This document shows, one piece after another, positions 47,818 through 57,664 of a DNA stretch of 64,000 nucleotides. This DNA is from Rhizobium sp. GN54 (GTDB lineage Bacteria > Pseudomonadota > Alphaproteobacteria > Rhizobiales > Rhizobiaceae). Where the stretch lies: contig NZ_JAJNCZ010000002.1 in the NCBI RefSeq assembly GCF_021026345.1, positions 186,001 through 250,000 on the forward strand. The letters run 5' to 3'. Positions within the stretch are counted from its first letter, which is position 1. Every line of letters starts with the position of its first letter. Below the pieces are notes generated by a model. The model made no database searches, was not told the origin of the DNA, and was given only the letters and a program-made list of their open reading frames with translations. Both the position numbers and the translations under genes were made by a program.

Positions 47818-48225
47818 CTAGTTGCGGTCTGCGTCGAAGGCGCGGTCGACGGGGACCTGCAGGGCGGTGGCGAGCTGGTTGGTCCTTGCTGCCAGCGAGA
47901 TGATCGAGAGAAGCTCGGCGTGCTGGATCTCGTCCATGCCCTTGGCCTTCGCCGCCGCCGTGTGGGAATGGACGCAGTAGCTGCATCCGTTCGTGGCCGA
48001 GACGGCGATGTAGAGCATCTCCTTGACCAGCGGATCGAGCACTGAAGGCGTTGCCATGACGGCCTTGACGTCGCGCCATGTGCTTTCGAGCAGTGCCGGG
48101 TCGAAGGCGAGATAGCGCCACATGTTGTTGATGAAGTCGGATTTGCGCGTGGCGCGGATGTCGTCGAAGACGGCCTTGACGCGCGGATCGGCTTCAAGGT
48201 CGGCTGCGGGCTTGACGGTGCTCAT
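47818..48225 (-). CDS. Carboxymuconolactone decarboxylase / AhpD-like protein
   Basis: A 135-residue protein with the AhpD-like CxxC-x3-H motif NGCSYCVHSHTAAAKAKGM and an all-helical body (FINNMWRYLAFDPALLESTW, VLDPLVKEMLYIAVSATN). Proteins of this family act as peroxidase-linked disulfide reductases or decarboxylases. The peroxidase partner is not adjacent. The cyclase-family gene lies 75 bases upstream on the same strand, so they may share a transcript. Confidence 0.87.
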   Translation of the reverse strand: MSTVKPAADLEADPRVKAVFDDIRATRKSDFINNMWRYLAFDPALLESTWRDVKAVMATPSVLDPLVKEMLYIAVSATNGCSYCVHSHTAAAKAKGMDEIQHAELLSIISLAARTNQLATALQVPVDRAFDADRN

Positions 48226-48300
48226 GGCGTCGCTTCCTTTCGATGCGGGCTTTTCATGCGGATCGGACCGGCGGCGGTGGCCGCCGATCCGGACCAGACC

Positions 48301-49119
48301 TCAGACAAGGGCGATCACGCGGGACGGGCCGCCCGTGCCGCCGCGCACCTTGGGGGCGCCGACGACGAGCGTGGCGCCCGTTGCCGGCAGGCTGTCGAGA
48401 TTGGCGATGGCCTCGAGGCCCCAGCGGCCGGCCGGAAGCCAGATGTTGTGGGCGGCGAAATCCGGCGAGGGACCGTAGTCGAGCGAGAGCGTGTCGACGG
48501 CGATGCCGGCCGCCTTCGTCTGCAGCAGGGCCTCGACCGCCTCGGCGTGGAGGCCGGGAAAGTGCATCTTGCCGTCGGCGTCCGCGTTGCGGAACTTGTC
48601 GGTGCCGAGATGCTGCGCCCAGCCGGAGTTCAGGGCGACGCAGGCATTGTCCGGGATGTCGCCGTTGGCCGCCGTCCAGGCCTTGATGTCGTCGGGCGTC
48701 AGCTGCGCGTCCGGGTCGGCCGCGGCCCTTTCGCGAATATCGATGACGACGAGCGGCACGACGAGGTTCTCGACCGGGATCTCTGCGACCGAGAGGCCGT
48801 CGGCGGAAAAATGCAGCGGCGCGTCCAGATGCGTGCCCGTGTGCTCGCCGTAGCGCAGTTCGAAGAGATTGAACGAATGTTCCTTGAAGTTGAACTTCTG
48901 CTCGCGGAAGAACTGCTGCGGGCCGAAATAGGTCGGAAATTCCTCATAGAGTTCGTGGGTCAGGTCCGTCACCTTGGTCGGCGCGGCGGCAAGCGCCGGG
49001 CTGAGGGCACCGGTGGCCGCCACGGCAGCCGTGGCCGCTCCGGCAGCGGCGGCGCGAAACAGGTTGCGCCTGGAAAGCATGTTCTTCCTGACCGTCTCGA
49101 TCACACAAGCGTTGCACAT
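48301..49119 (-). CDS. Cyclase-family (kynurenine formamidase-like) protein with Tat-type signal
   Basis: A 272-residue metal-dependent hydrolase-like protein. The N-terminal MCNACVIETVRKN is followed by SRRNLFRAAAAGAATAAVAA, a twin-arginine-type signal, so export is likely. The metal-binding motif is EHTGTHLDAPLHFSADG, with ALNSGWAQHLG and DTLSLDYGPSPDFAAH downstream, all from the cyclase/KynB family (PF04199). Exported members of this family are known but their substrates are not. The ATG at 49119 has AGGGGA upstream; the open frame runs a little further. Confidence 0.87.
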   Translation of the reverse strand: MCNACVIETVRKNMLSRRNLFRAAAAGAATAAVAATGALSPALAAAPTKVTDLTHELYEEFPTYFGPQQFFREQKFNFKEHSFNLFELRYGEHTGTHLDAPLHFSADGLSVAEIPVENLVVPLVVIDIRERAAADPDAQLTPDDIKAWTAANGDIPDNACVALNSGWAQHLGTDKFRNADADGKMHFPGLHAEAVEALLQTKAAGIAVDTLSLDYGPSPDFAAHNIWLPAGRWGLEAIANLDSLPATGATLVVGAPKVRGGTGGPSRVIALV

Positions 49120-49384
49120 CGCAGTCCCCTTTTCGAAAAAGATACACCGTCTCCAAAACAAGGCGAACCCGGTTCGCCGATGCGAAGGCTACCAAGCGGG
49201 CGGGGCGCCGTCAGCACAGCGGAATCCTGCAACCGGTACCGGTAGCGAACGAATTTTCGCGCGATCCTTACAATTGCGTAATGATCGCATTCTTTCATTG
49301 CCGGTTCATGGGACAGGCATGATACTTGGCCCGTTCGGCGAACCGCCCTGAAGGCGGATGGCCGTGTCATGTCCGGAGTTCTGG

Positions 49385-50572
49385 ATGCGCGTTTGGAAGC
49401 AAGTGCTTGTGAGCCTCGCCGTCGTTGGCGTCGGCATCGTCGTCTGGGGACGGCTCGCGCCCGGCGCAGCCGATACCCTGAAGGCTGCAGGCATTCCTGA
49501 CGGGGTCGTTTCCTGGGTGACTCCGGCCGCCGATGCGGGCGAGGGCGGGCAGGGGCAGGGCGGTGGCGGCCGTCGCCAGGCCGGCGGCTTCGGCGGGCCG
49601 GCGCTCGTCGTGACGAGGCCCGTCGAACTCGCGGTCGTCAACGACCGGCTGAACGCGATCGGCGACGGCGAGGCGGTCCGCTCCGTGATCGTGACGCCCT
49701 ATTCCACCGGCAACCTCATCGAGGTCCTCGTGAAGTCCGGCGACCGGGTGGCGCAGGGACAGGTGATGGCGCGCCTCGACAACGACGAGCAGCGGATCGC
49801 CGCCGACCAGGCGCGCCTGACCCGCGACCGGGCGGAAGACAAGCTGAAGCGCTACGAAAACCTCAAGGCGGCCGCGGCCGTCACCGATGTTGCGATCCAG
49901 GACGCGCGCGACGAGCTGAAGGCGGCGGAACTGGCGCTGCAGAAGGCCGAACTCGACCTGCACCGCCGTGACATCAACGCGCCCTTCGACGGCGTGGTCG
50001 GCATCATCCTCGTCAATGTCGGCGACTACGTCACGACCTCGAGCGAGATCGCCCGGGTCGACGACCGTTCCGACATTCTCGTCGATTTCTGGGTGCCGGA
50101 GCGATTTGCCACAAAAGTGCGTGTCGGCGGGCCGATTTCCGCCACCGCGGTCGCGCGGCCGGGCGAAGTGTTCACCGGCTCGGTCCAGGCGATCGACAAC
50201 CGCATCGACCAGGCGAGCCGCACGCTGAGGATCCGTGCGCGGATCGACAACCCCGAGGACGTTCTGCGTGCCGGCATGTCATTCTCCGTCAGCATGCATT
50301 TCGAGGGCGACCGCTATCCGAGCGTCGACCCGCTGGCGCTGCAGTGGAGCGCCGACGGCTCCTACGTCTGGCGGATCGCCGGCGACAAGGCGCAGAAGGT
50401 GCCGGTGAAGATCATCCAGCGCAATCCCGACCGGGTGCTCGTCGATGCCGAACTCGCCGAGAACGAGGTCGTGGCGACCGAGGGCCTGCAGCGGCTGCGC
50501 GACGACGCCGATGTCAAGGTGATGGGGGCGGAAAACAGGGCGCGCGAGCCCGCCGCCGCGGAGGGCACGTGA
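49385..50572 (+). CDS. RND efflux pump periplasmic adaptor (membrane fusion protein)
   Basis: A 395-residue adaptor. An N-terminal anchor helix (VLVSLAVVGVGIVVWGRL) is followed by a Gly-rich linker, a lipoyl half (GNLIEVLVKSGDRVAQGQVM), a coiled-coil hairpin (about residues 125-185), the second lipoyl half (DLHRRDINAPFDGVVG) and beta-barrel strands (VDFWVPERFATKVRVGG). The ATG at 49385 has GGAG seven bases upstream; ATG 49358 is in frame but less good. The RND pump gene overlaps its stop (ATGA-type). Confidence 0.93.
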   Translation: MRVWKQVLVSLAVVGVGIVVWGRLAPGAADTLKAAGIPDGVVSWVTPAADAGEGGQGQGGGGRRQAGGFGGPALVVTRPVELAVVNDRLNAIGDGEAVRSVIVTPYSTGNLIEVLVKSGDRVAQGQVMARLDNDEQRIAADQARLTRDRAEDKLKRYENLKAAAAVTDVAIQDARDELKAAELALQKAELDLHRRDINAPFDGVVGIILVNVGDYVTTSSEIARVDDRSDILVDFWVPERFATKVRVGGPISATAVARPGEVFTGSVQAIDNRIDQASRTLRIRARIDNPEDVLRAGMSFSVSMHFEGDRYPSVDPLALQWSADGSYVWRIAGDKAQKVPVKIIQRNPDRVLVDAELAENEVVATEGLQRLRDDADVKVMGAENRAREPAAAEGT

Positions 50573-53500
50573 TGGCGGCAAAGGACGATGCAGCGACCGA
50601 CATCCGTGGCGGGCAGGGCGGTTTCACCGCGCTGTTCGTGCGCCGGCCGATCTTCGGGCTCGTCGTCAACACCCTGATCGTCGTGGCCGGGCTTGCCGCC
50701 TTCAACGGCGTGGAAATTCGCGAACTGCCGTCCGTCGACCAGCCGGTCATCAGCATCTCCACCGAATTCGAGGGCGCCTCGCCGGAGACGGTCGATCGCG
50801 AGCTGACGGATGTCATCGAGGGCGCGGTGTCGCGGGTGCAGGGGATCAAGGACATCTCCTCCTCGTCGTCCTTCGCGCGCAGCCGCGTCACCCTGCAGTT
50901 TTCCGACACGACCGATGTCAGCCAGGCCGCCAACGACGTGCGCGACGCGCTGGGGCGGGTGGCGAACCAGATCCCCGACGGCGCCGAGGAACCGCGCGTC
51001 GTCAAGGCCGATGCCGACAGCCAGCCGATCATGCGGCTGGCGCTCACCTCCGACCGCCTGTCGATGGAGGACCTGACGCTTCTTGCCGAGAATGAGGTCA
51101 CCGACCGGCTCGCAGCCGTCGAGGGCGTCGCCGACGTGGACGTTTCGGGCGAGCAGGAGAAGGTCTTCCGCGTCGATATCGACCAGGCAAAGCTCGCCAG
51201 CCGCGGGCTGACCATCGCCGACCTGCGCGATGCGCTGGCGACGGCCTCCTTCGACGTGCCGGCCGGTTCGCTCACCAGCATGAACCAGGACATCACCGTG
51301 CGGGCGACGGCGGACCTTGCCAAGCCGGAGGACTTCGAGAACCTGCTGCTGCAGAACCGCGTCCGGCTCGGCGATCTCGCGACGATCACGCTGGGACCCG
51401 ATGACGGCACCACGGCGCTGCGCTCGAACGGAAAGCCGGGCATCGGGCTCGGCATCATCCGCCAGGCGCAGTCGAACACGCTCGACATTTCCGCGGGCAT
51501 CCGCGCCACCGTCGAGCAGTTGAAGGCGATCCTGCCCGAGGGCACGGAACTCAGGGTGACGAGCGACGACGCAGTCTTCATCGAGGGTGCGCTGCACGAG
51601 GTGGAGATCGCGCTCGCGGTCGCGGTGATCATCGTGACGCTGGTGATCTATCTCTTCCTGCTCGACTGGCGGGCGACGCTCATTCCGACGATCTCGATGC
51701 CGATTGCCCTGATCGGCACCATCGCGGCGATCTACCTCGCCGGCTTCTCGATCAACATCCTGACGCTGCTGGCGATCGTATTGGCCACCGGCCTCGTCGT
51801 GGACGACGCGATCGTGGTGCTGGAGAACATCGTGCGCCGCCGCACCGAAGGGCTCGGCCCGCGGGCGGCCGCCGTGCTCGGGACGCTGGAGGTGTTCTTC
51901 GCCGTCATCGCCACCACGGCGACGCTGTGCGCGGTGTTCGTGCCGCTGTCCTTCCTGCCGGGCCAGACCGGCCGGCTCTTCCGCGAATTCGGCTTCGTGC
52001 TCGCCTTCGCGCTGCTCCTGTCGGGCTTCGTCGCGCTGACGCTGTGCCCGATGCTCGCCTCGCGCATGCTGACGAAGGAGAATGTCGAACATGGCCATGG
52101 CGGCATCCTCGGGCGGTTCGGCGATCTCTGCGCCGGCTTCTATCGCAGCTCGCTGAACGCCTGCCTCAACGCGCCCATGGTCGTCTTCGCCGTGGCGCTT
52201 CTGTTCACTGCCTTCGGCGCCGGATCGTTCCTGTCGCTGAAATCCGAACTGACCCCCAGCGAGGACCGCTCGCTGGTGATGATGCGCATCCAGGCGCCGC
52301 AGGGCGTCTCGCTCGAATACGCGCAGGACCAGATGCGCCTGATCGAGGACAGGCTGCGCCCGCTCTACGACAAGGGCGAGATCGTCAACATCTATTCCGT
52401 CTCGGGGCAGGGCAGTTCCACCAACAACGGCTTCATGGTGCTCACGCTCGCCCCCTGGGGCGAACGCGAACGCACCCAGCAGCAGATCGTCGCCGACATC
52501 AATGCGGCGGCGGCCGGGGTGCCTTCGGTGCGCGCCTTTGCCATCCAGCCCAACAGCCTCGGCATCCGTGGCGCCGGCAACGGCCTGCAGGTGGCGCTCG
52601 TCGGCAACAATTACGAAAAGCTCGGACGGGCGGCGGCCGAGCTTGTCCGGCAGATCGAGGACAGCGGCCGGTTCGAGAATGTGCGGCTGAACTACGAGGC
52701 GAACCAAGCGCAGCTTTCCGTCACCATCGACCGCGAGCGGGCCTCCGACCTCGGCGTCGATATCAACGGGCTCTCGGCGGCGCTCAAGGCCATTCTCGAG
52801 GGTACGAGCATCGTCGACGTCTATGTGGAGGGGCAGGCCTATCCGGTCGTCATCTCGTCCACCACGAACCCGGTGAACGATCCGACCGACCTGGAAAACA
52901 TCTTCCTCAAGACCGGCGACGGCAAGATCGTGCCGATGTCGTCGATCGCGTCGCTGGAGGAAAAGGCGGTGGCGCCGCAGCTCTCCCGCGAACAGCAGTT
53001 GCGGGCCGTCTCGCTTTCGGCGGGGCTGAAGAGCGGGCTGGCGCTCGGCGATGCGCTGGCGATGGTGGAGCAGATGGCCGAGCCGCTGCTGCCGCCGGGC
53101 TCCCGCCTCATCCCGATGGCCGAGGCCGCGACGCTCGACGAGAACACCAACGGCCTGGTCATCACCTTCGGCTTCGCGCTCGTCATCATCTTCCTCGTCC
53201 TAGCCGCCCAGTTCGAAAGCGTCGTCAGCGCGCTGATCATCATGACGACGGTGCCGCTGGGGCTGGCCTGCGCCATCTTCGCCATGATCCTGACGGGGAC
53301 CTCGCTGAACATCTACAGCCAGATCGGCCTGGTCCTGCTCGTCGGCATCATGGCCAAGAACGGCATCCTAATCGTCGAATTCGCCAACCAGTTGCGCGAT
53401 CGCGGGCAGGACGTGCGCAGCGCGATCGAGAACGCGTCCAACATCCGCCTGCGGCCGGTGATGATGACCATGATCGCGACCGTCGTCGGCGCCCTGCCGC

Positions 53501-53760
53501 TGGTCCTTGCGAGCGGTGCGGGTGCCGAAGCCCGCATCGCGCTTGGCTGGGTGCTCGTGGGCGGCCTCGGCCTTGCCGCCGTCGTCACGCTCTACCTGAC
53601 GCCGGTCGCCTATCTCGCCATGGCGCGCTTCGCCAAGCCGCATGCGGACGAGGAACGGCGGCTGCGGACCGAGATGGAGGCCGCTGCCGGCCTCAAGCCC
53701 AAGGCGATCGAGGCGGAGGGGCGCGAGTTGCTGCCGCCGCCGGCGCAGGCCGCGGAGTGA
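50572..53760 (+). CDS. RND-family efflux pump, inner-membrane subunit (HAE1/AcrB-like)
   Basis: A 1062-residue pump with the 12-helix, two-loop layout. Marks are RRPIFGLVVNTLIVVAGLAA, PSVDQPVISISTEFEGASPE, the helix 4 segment ATGLVVDDAIVVLENIVRR with the proton-relay Asp pair, and the helix 10-11 segment IGLVLLVGIMAKNGILIVEF. It moves drugs, detergents or lipophilic compounds out with the preceding adaptor. No outer-membrane channel or regulator gene is adjacent; a shared TolC must serve. Confidence 0.95.
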   Translation: MAAKDDAATDIRGGQGGFTALFVRRPIFGLVVNTLIVVAGLAAFNGVEIRELPSVDQPVISISTEFEGASPETVDRELTDVIEGAVSRVQGIKDISSSSSFARSRVTLQFSDTTDVSQAANDVRDALGRVANQIPDGAEEPRVVKADADSQPIMRLALTSDRLSMEDLTLLAENEVTDRLAAVEGVADVDVSGEQEKVFRVDIDQAKLASRGLTIADLRDALATASFDVPAGSLTSMNQDITVRATADLAKPEDFENLLLQNRVRLGDLATITLGPDDGTTALRSNGKPGIGLGIIRQAQSNTLDISAGIRATVEQLKAILPEGTELRVTSDDAVFIEGALHEVEIALAVAVIIVTLVIYLFLLDWRATLIPTISMPIALIGTIAAIYLAGFSINILTLLAIVLATGLVVDDAIVVLENIVRRRTEGLGPRAAAVLGTLEVFFAVIATTATLCAVFVPLSFLPGQTGRLFREFGFVLAFALLLSGFVALTLCPMLASRMLTKENVEHGHGGILGRFGDLCAGFYRSSLNACLNAPMVVFAVALLFTAFGAGSFLSLKSELTPSEDRSLVMMRIQAPQGVSLEYAQDQMRLIEDRLRPLYDKGEIVNIYSVSGQGSSTNNGFMVLTLAPWGERERTQQQIVADINAAAAGVPSVRAFAIQPNSLGIRGAGNGLQVALVGNNYEKLGRAAAELVRQIEDSGRFENVRLNYEANQAQLSVTIDRERASDLGVDINGLSAALKAILEGTSIVDVYVEGQAYPVVISSTTNPVNDPTDLENIFLKTGDGKIVPMSSIASLEEKAVAPQLSREQQLRAVSLSAGLKSGLALGDALAMVEQMAEPLLPPGSRLIPMAEAATLDENTNGLVITFGFALVIIFLVLAAQFESVVSALIIMTTVPLGLACAIFAMILTGTSLNIYSQIGLVLLVGIMAKNGILIVEFANQLRDRGQDVRSAIENASNIRLRPVMMTMIATVVGALPLVLASGAGAEARIALGWVLVGGLGLAAVVTLYLTPVAYLAMARFAKPHADEERRLRTEMEAAAGLKPKAIEAEGRELLPPPAQAAE

Positions 53761-53988
53761 GGCAGGCGCCGGCGGACGGCGTTGCGCGGCCGCCGAAAGA
53801 ATCTCCGCTGGGTCGGCCGCCTGCCGGGCCATGCCCTTCACATCTTGGCAACCTTTTTTGCATTTGCCGGTTGCACGCCGTATTCCGTTAGCATTCGCGT
53901 CGTATTCATCCCCAGGAACGCTCCGCCGTGATCTCGCCTGATGGCGGGCCGGTCGGGCGCGCAGGACAAGACGGGATCGGGCAGTGTA

Positions 53989-55638
53989 ATGGTGAAATTC
54001 AGGACGTCCACGGGGACCGTCACGGTCGACAACTGGGGCTATGCCCTGCAGGGGCTGAACGGCAAGGCGGCCAAGGCCGACCTGCTCGCCCGGGCGACCC
54101 ACGACCTGCTGGTGATCGACGCTTCGCGCGACGGCACGACTGCCGGCCGGTTCTCGCATGACGAGATCGCCCGCATGAAGGACGGCATGGGCGGCCGGTC
54201 GGTCGTCGTCTCCTACGTCTCGATCGGCGAGGCTTCGGATTTCCGCGGCTACTGGCGCGATGAGTGGACCACGGGCGGCGATGCCCCCGACAAATTGACC
54301 GGCAAGGCGCCCGACTGGCTCGGGCCGCTCAATCCGGACTGGCCGGAATCACGCAAGGTCCGGTACTGGGATCCGGACTGGCAGAAGATCATCTTCAACG
54401 ACAGGAAGACCGGCGAGCTCGACGCCATCGTCAAGGCCGGCTTCGACGCGGCCTATCTCGACATCGTCGACGGCTACTACTTCTGGGGCGCCGAAGTCGC
54501 CGACAGGGACCGGGAGGCGGGCGATCCGAAGAACGTCAAGCAGGCGGCGCAGCGCATGGTCGATTTCATCGTCGCGCTGACGGAGCACGCGCGCGAGACC
54601 AATCCGGACTTCTTCGTCATCCCGCAGAACGGCGCCTGGATCATCAACGATCTCGGCTCCGACACCGCGCGCAAGACGGCCTATCTGGATGCGATCGGGG
54701 GCATCGGCGTCGAGGACCTCTACTATGGCGGCGACGCAGACGAGAACAACCGGCTCGATCCGGACGAGGAGACGATCGCGATCCTCAAGCGGGATTTCCT
54801 CAAGAACGACAAGCCGGTCTTCGCGGTCGACTATGTCAATGGCAGCAAGCGGGTCGCGCAGTTCAACAAGCTGGCGCTCGAGGACGGCTTTGTTCCCTTC
54901 GCGGCACCTGAGCGCGATCTCGACCGCCTGGTCGGCACCCATGACGGCGATCCCGCCTATATCAGGCCGACCGCCGGGTCCGACACGCTGCGCGGCTCGA
55001 AGCTCGCCGACAGGATCGAGGCGCTTTCCGGCAACGACCGGGTGGACGGGCGCGCCGGCAGCGACACGCTCTACGGCAATGCCGGCAGGGATCACCTGCT
55101 CGGCGGCGCCGGCAACGACCGCCTCTATGGCGGCAGCGGCGACGACCGCCTCAACGGTGGATCCGGCAAGGATACGCTCAGTGGCGGCTCCGGAGACGAC
55201 AGGCTTTCCGGCGGCACGGGCAACGACACGCTTTCGGGCGGGAGCGGCGCCGACACGCTTCTCGGCGGCGGCGGCGACGACCGGCTCAAGGGCGGTTCAG
55301 GAAAGGACAGCCTTGCCGGCGGATCGGGGAGGGACCAGTTCGTCTTCGACACGAAGCCGGGCAAGGGCAATGTGGACAGGATCGCCGATTTCGACGTCTC
55401 GCAGGACCGCATCCTGCTCGACGACGACGTGTTTGCGGCGCTGAAGACCGGCCAACTCGCAAGATCGGCTTTCGCCGTCGGGGCGGAGGCGCAGGATGCG
55501 GGCGACCGGGTCTTCTACCACAGCCGGAGCGGCGATCTCTTCTATGACGCCGACGGTTCGGGCAGGGGAGACGCCGTCCGGTTCGCGCGACTGGAGGCGG
55601 GCCTCGACCTCACGGCGGCGGATTTCCTGATCTTCTGA
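53989..55638 (+). CDS. GH114-like endo-alpha-1,4-polygalactosaminidase fused to RTX calcium-binding repeats
   Basis: A 549-residue secreted enzyme. The N-terminal 310 residues resemble the GH114/TM1410 fold: [57 protein letters not shown] (catalytic Asp region), [12 protein letters not shown] and [10 protein letters not shown]. Residues about 325-450 contain roughly ten nonapeptide RTX repeats of GGxGxDxL type ([20 protein letters not shown]). The C-terminus ends ADFLIF, as in type I secretion signals. There is no Sec leader. The enzyme would cut partially deacetylated galactosaminoglycan such as Pel. The start is uncertain: ATG 53989 chosen, ATG 53941 possible. Confidence 0.85.
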   Translation: MVKFRTSTGTVTVDNWGYALQGLNGKAAKADLLARATHDLLVIDASRDGTTAGRFSHDEIARMKDGMGGRSVVVSYVSIGEASDFRGYWRDEWTTGGDAPDKLTGKAPDWLGPLNPDWPESRKVRYWDPDWQKIIFNDRKTGELDAIVKAGFDAAYLDIVDGYYFWGAEVADRDREAGDPKNVKQAAQRMVDFIVALTEHARETNPDFFVIPQNGAWIINDLGSDTARKTAYLDAIGGIGVEDLYYGGDADENNRLDPDEETIAILKRDFLKNDKPVFAVDYVNGSKRVAQFNKLALEDGFVPFAAPERDLDRLVGTHDGDPAYIRPTAGSDTLRGSKLADRIEALSGNDRVDGRAGSDTLYGNAGRDHLLGGAGNDRLYGGSGDDRLNGGSGKDTLSGGSGDDRLSGGTGNDTLSGGSGADTLLGGGGDDRLKGGSGKDSLAGGSGRDQFVFDTKPGKGNVDRIADFDVSQDRILLDDDVFAALKTGQLARSAFAVGAEAQDAGDRVFYHSRSGDLFYDADGSGRGDAVRFARLEAGLDLTAADFLIF

Positions 55639-55719
55639 CCGTATCGAGCGTCAACGGGGCAGCCCCCGCGGCAATGCGTGGGGCACCCCGCCGTGGTAAG
55701 ATGGCGGATCGCGACGATG

Positions 55720-55953
55720 TCAGTTGCCCGTTGCCGGCTGCTGCGTACCCTCGACCGGTTTCGGTTCCGCCGCCATGTCGGTCGCGGGCGCTGTGGTGCC
55801 CGTGGTCGTCGATCCCGTCTGTTCGCTCGACGGGGGCGGGGGCATGGCCGTGGTCTCGGTCGTCCCTCTTTCGCCGGTGATCCGGTAGCCGACCGTCAGG
55901 ATCGCCAGAAGGATGACGATGGCGATGATTGTCCAGACGCTGCGCTGGCTCAT
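55720..55953 (-). CDS. Small single-helix membrane protein with Pro/Thr-rich tail
   Basis: A 77-residue protein: one helix (residues about 6-24, WTIIAIVILLAILTVGY) and a Thr/Pro/Ser-rich periplasmic tail (TTETTAMPPPPSSEQTGSTT). A family is not recognisable. GAGGAG upstream of the ATG at 55953 supports the start. The tail is low-complexity and probably not folded. Confidence 0.72.
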   Translation of the reverse strand: MSQRSVWTIIAIVILLAILTVGYRITGERGTTETTAMPPPPSSEQTGSTTTGTTAPATDMAAEPKPVEGTQQPATGN

Positions 55954-56120
55954 GGCTTGCGCTCCTCTTTCCATCAACGGCTGCAATTATCCGCCATCGC
56001 GTTGTATATTACAAACTAATTACATAAGCATGCGGCAGCGTGGAGGGCTTGCGAAACGGCTCTGGACAGAAGCACTGCGGGTCGCCCATATGGCGGGCGG
56101 ACATGCAGCGGAGGACGATC

Positions 56121-57533
56121 ATGGCGCTTTCGGATATCAGGACGGGGTTGCGGAACGAGGAGGCGATCGCAACGGCGGTCTCGGCCTTCCGGCAGGTCTT
56201 CGGGGACCGGTTCCAGACCGGGGAGGCGATCCGCGCGCAGCATGCCCACACGACCACCTATATTCCGGCGCAGCCGGCCGACGGCGTGCTGTTCGCGCAG
56301 AGCAAGGAAGACGTGGCGACCGCAGTGCGGCTTTGCGCCGAGCACAGGGTTCCGGTCATCCCCTTCGGCACCGGGTCTTCGCTGGAGGGGCAGGTCAACG
56401 CGCCGCATGGCGGCATCTCCATCGATTTCAGTCGGATGAATCGCGTTCTTGAAGTGAACGCCGAGGATCTCGATTGCACGGTGGAGCCCGGCATCACGCG
56501 CGAGGAACTGAACGCCTATCTGCGCGACACCGGCCTGTTCTTTCCGATCGACCCGGGCGCGAACGCCTCGATCGGCGGCATGGCCTCGACGCGCGCTTCC
56601 GGCACCAATGCGGTCCGCTACGGCACGATGAAGGATAACGTGCTGGCGGTGAGTGTCGTGACGGCCAGGGGCGAGGAGATCCGGACGGCCAGGCGGGCAC
56701 GAAAGTCGTCGGCCGGCTACGACCTGACGCGGCTCTATGTCGGCTCGGAAGGCACGCTCGGCGTGCTCACCTCCGTCACCCTGCGCTTGCAGGGCATCCC
56801 GGAGATGATCGCCGGCGGCATCTGTGGGTTCCCGACGCTGAAGGATGCCTGCAACGCGGTGATCATGACGATCCAGCTCGGCATTCCGGTGGCCCGCATC
56901 GAGCTCGTCAATACGCTGCAGATCAAGGCCTGCAACGCCTATTCCGGCCTCAGCCTGCCCGAGCAGCCGACCCTGTTCGTCGAGTTCCACGGGAGCGAGG
57001 AGAGCGTCGCTCTGCAATCGCGGCAGTTCGGCGAGGTCGCGTCGGAATGCGGCGGCGGCGACTTCCAGTGGACGGCGGATGCCGACGAGCGGGCGCGGCT
57101 CTGGAAGGCACGCCACAACGTCTACTGGGCCGCCAAGGCCTTGCGCGCCGGTGCGGCGGTGCTTGCCACCGACGTCTGCGTGCCGATCTCGCGGCTTGCC
57201 GACTGCGTGGCGGAGACGGAGGCCGACATCGAGCAGCACGGCCTGCTGGCGCCGATCGTCGGGCACGCCGGCGACGGCAATTTCCACGTCAGCGTCGTCT
57301 TCGACGACCAAGACCCAGGCGAGATCCAGAAGGTCGAGGCCTTCGTCGGCCGGCTGAACGCGCGGGCGCTGTCGATGGACGGCACCTGCACCGGCGAGCA
57401 CGGCATCGGCCAGGGCAAGCAGGCCTTCCTGCCGCGGGAGCTGGGCGAGGCGGTGGACGTCATGCGGCAGATCAAGCGGGCGCTCGATCCCGACAACATC
57501 CTCAACCCCGGAAAGATTTTTCGCTTGGGGTGA
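56121..57533 (+). CDS. FAD-linked oxidase (GlcD / D-lactate dehydrogenase-like)
   Basis: A 470-residue flavoprotein. The FAD-binding PCMH domain shows VPVIPFGTGSSLEGQVNAPH, LDCTVEPGITREELNAYL, FFPIDPGANASIGGMASTRA, VRYGTMKDNVLAVSVV and LYVGSEGTLGVLTSVTLRL. The C-terminal cap has PIVGHAGDGNFHVSVV and GEHGIGQGKQAFL. It oxidises a D-2-hydroxyacid such as D-lactate or glycolate and passes electrons to the respiratory chain. GGAGG precedes the ATG at 56121; ATG 56103 is possible. glcE/glcF are not adjacent. Confidence 0.92.
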   Translation: MALSDIRTGLRNEEAIATAVSAFRQVFGDRFQTGEAIRAQHAHTTTYIPAQPADGVLFAQSKEDVATAVRLCAEHRVPVIPFGTGSSLEGQVNAPHGGISIDFSRMNRVLEVNAEDLDCTVEPGITREELNAYLRDTGLFFPIDPGANASIGGMASTRASGTNAVRYGTMKDNVLAVSVVTARGEEIRTARRARKSSAGYDLTRLYVGSEGTLGVLTSVTLRLQGIPEMIAGGICGFPTLKDACNAVIMTIQLGIPVARIELVNTLQIKACNAYSGLSLPEQPTLFVEFHGSEESVALQSRQFGEVASECGGGDFQWTADADERARLWKARHNVYWAAKALRAGAAVLATDVCVPISRLADCVAETEADIEQHGLLAPIVGHAGDGNFHVSVVFDDQDPGEIQKVEAFVGRLNARALSMDGTCTGEHGIGQGKQAFLPRELGEAVDVMRQIKRALDPDNILNPGKIFRLG

Positions 57534-57664
57534 GACATGGGCCCAGCATCTGCCTATAGTCGTAGAGGATACGAGGGCGGAAGATACGCCGGGTATGGAA
57601 ATGGACATGAACGTAGGCCCGCTCCCGGCGGCAAGCGTGTGTCGGTAGTGTCGGGATTGGCAGC

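Noticed and set aside
50362-52707. 781-codon open frame on the minus strand opposite the RND pump
   Set aside because: Shadow of a well-conserved pump gene; Arg/His/Asp-rich text without domains.
55070-55340. Short DNA repeats in the RTX gene as a CRISPR or satellite
   Set aside because: The periodicity comes from the nonapeptide protein repeats; no spacers and no conserved repeat at DNA level.
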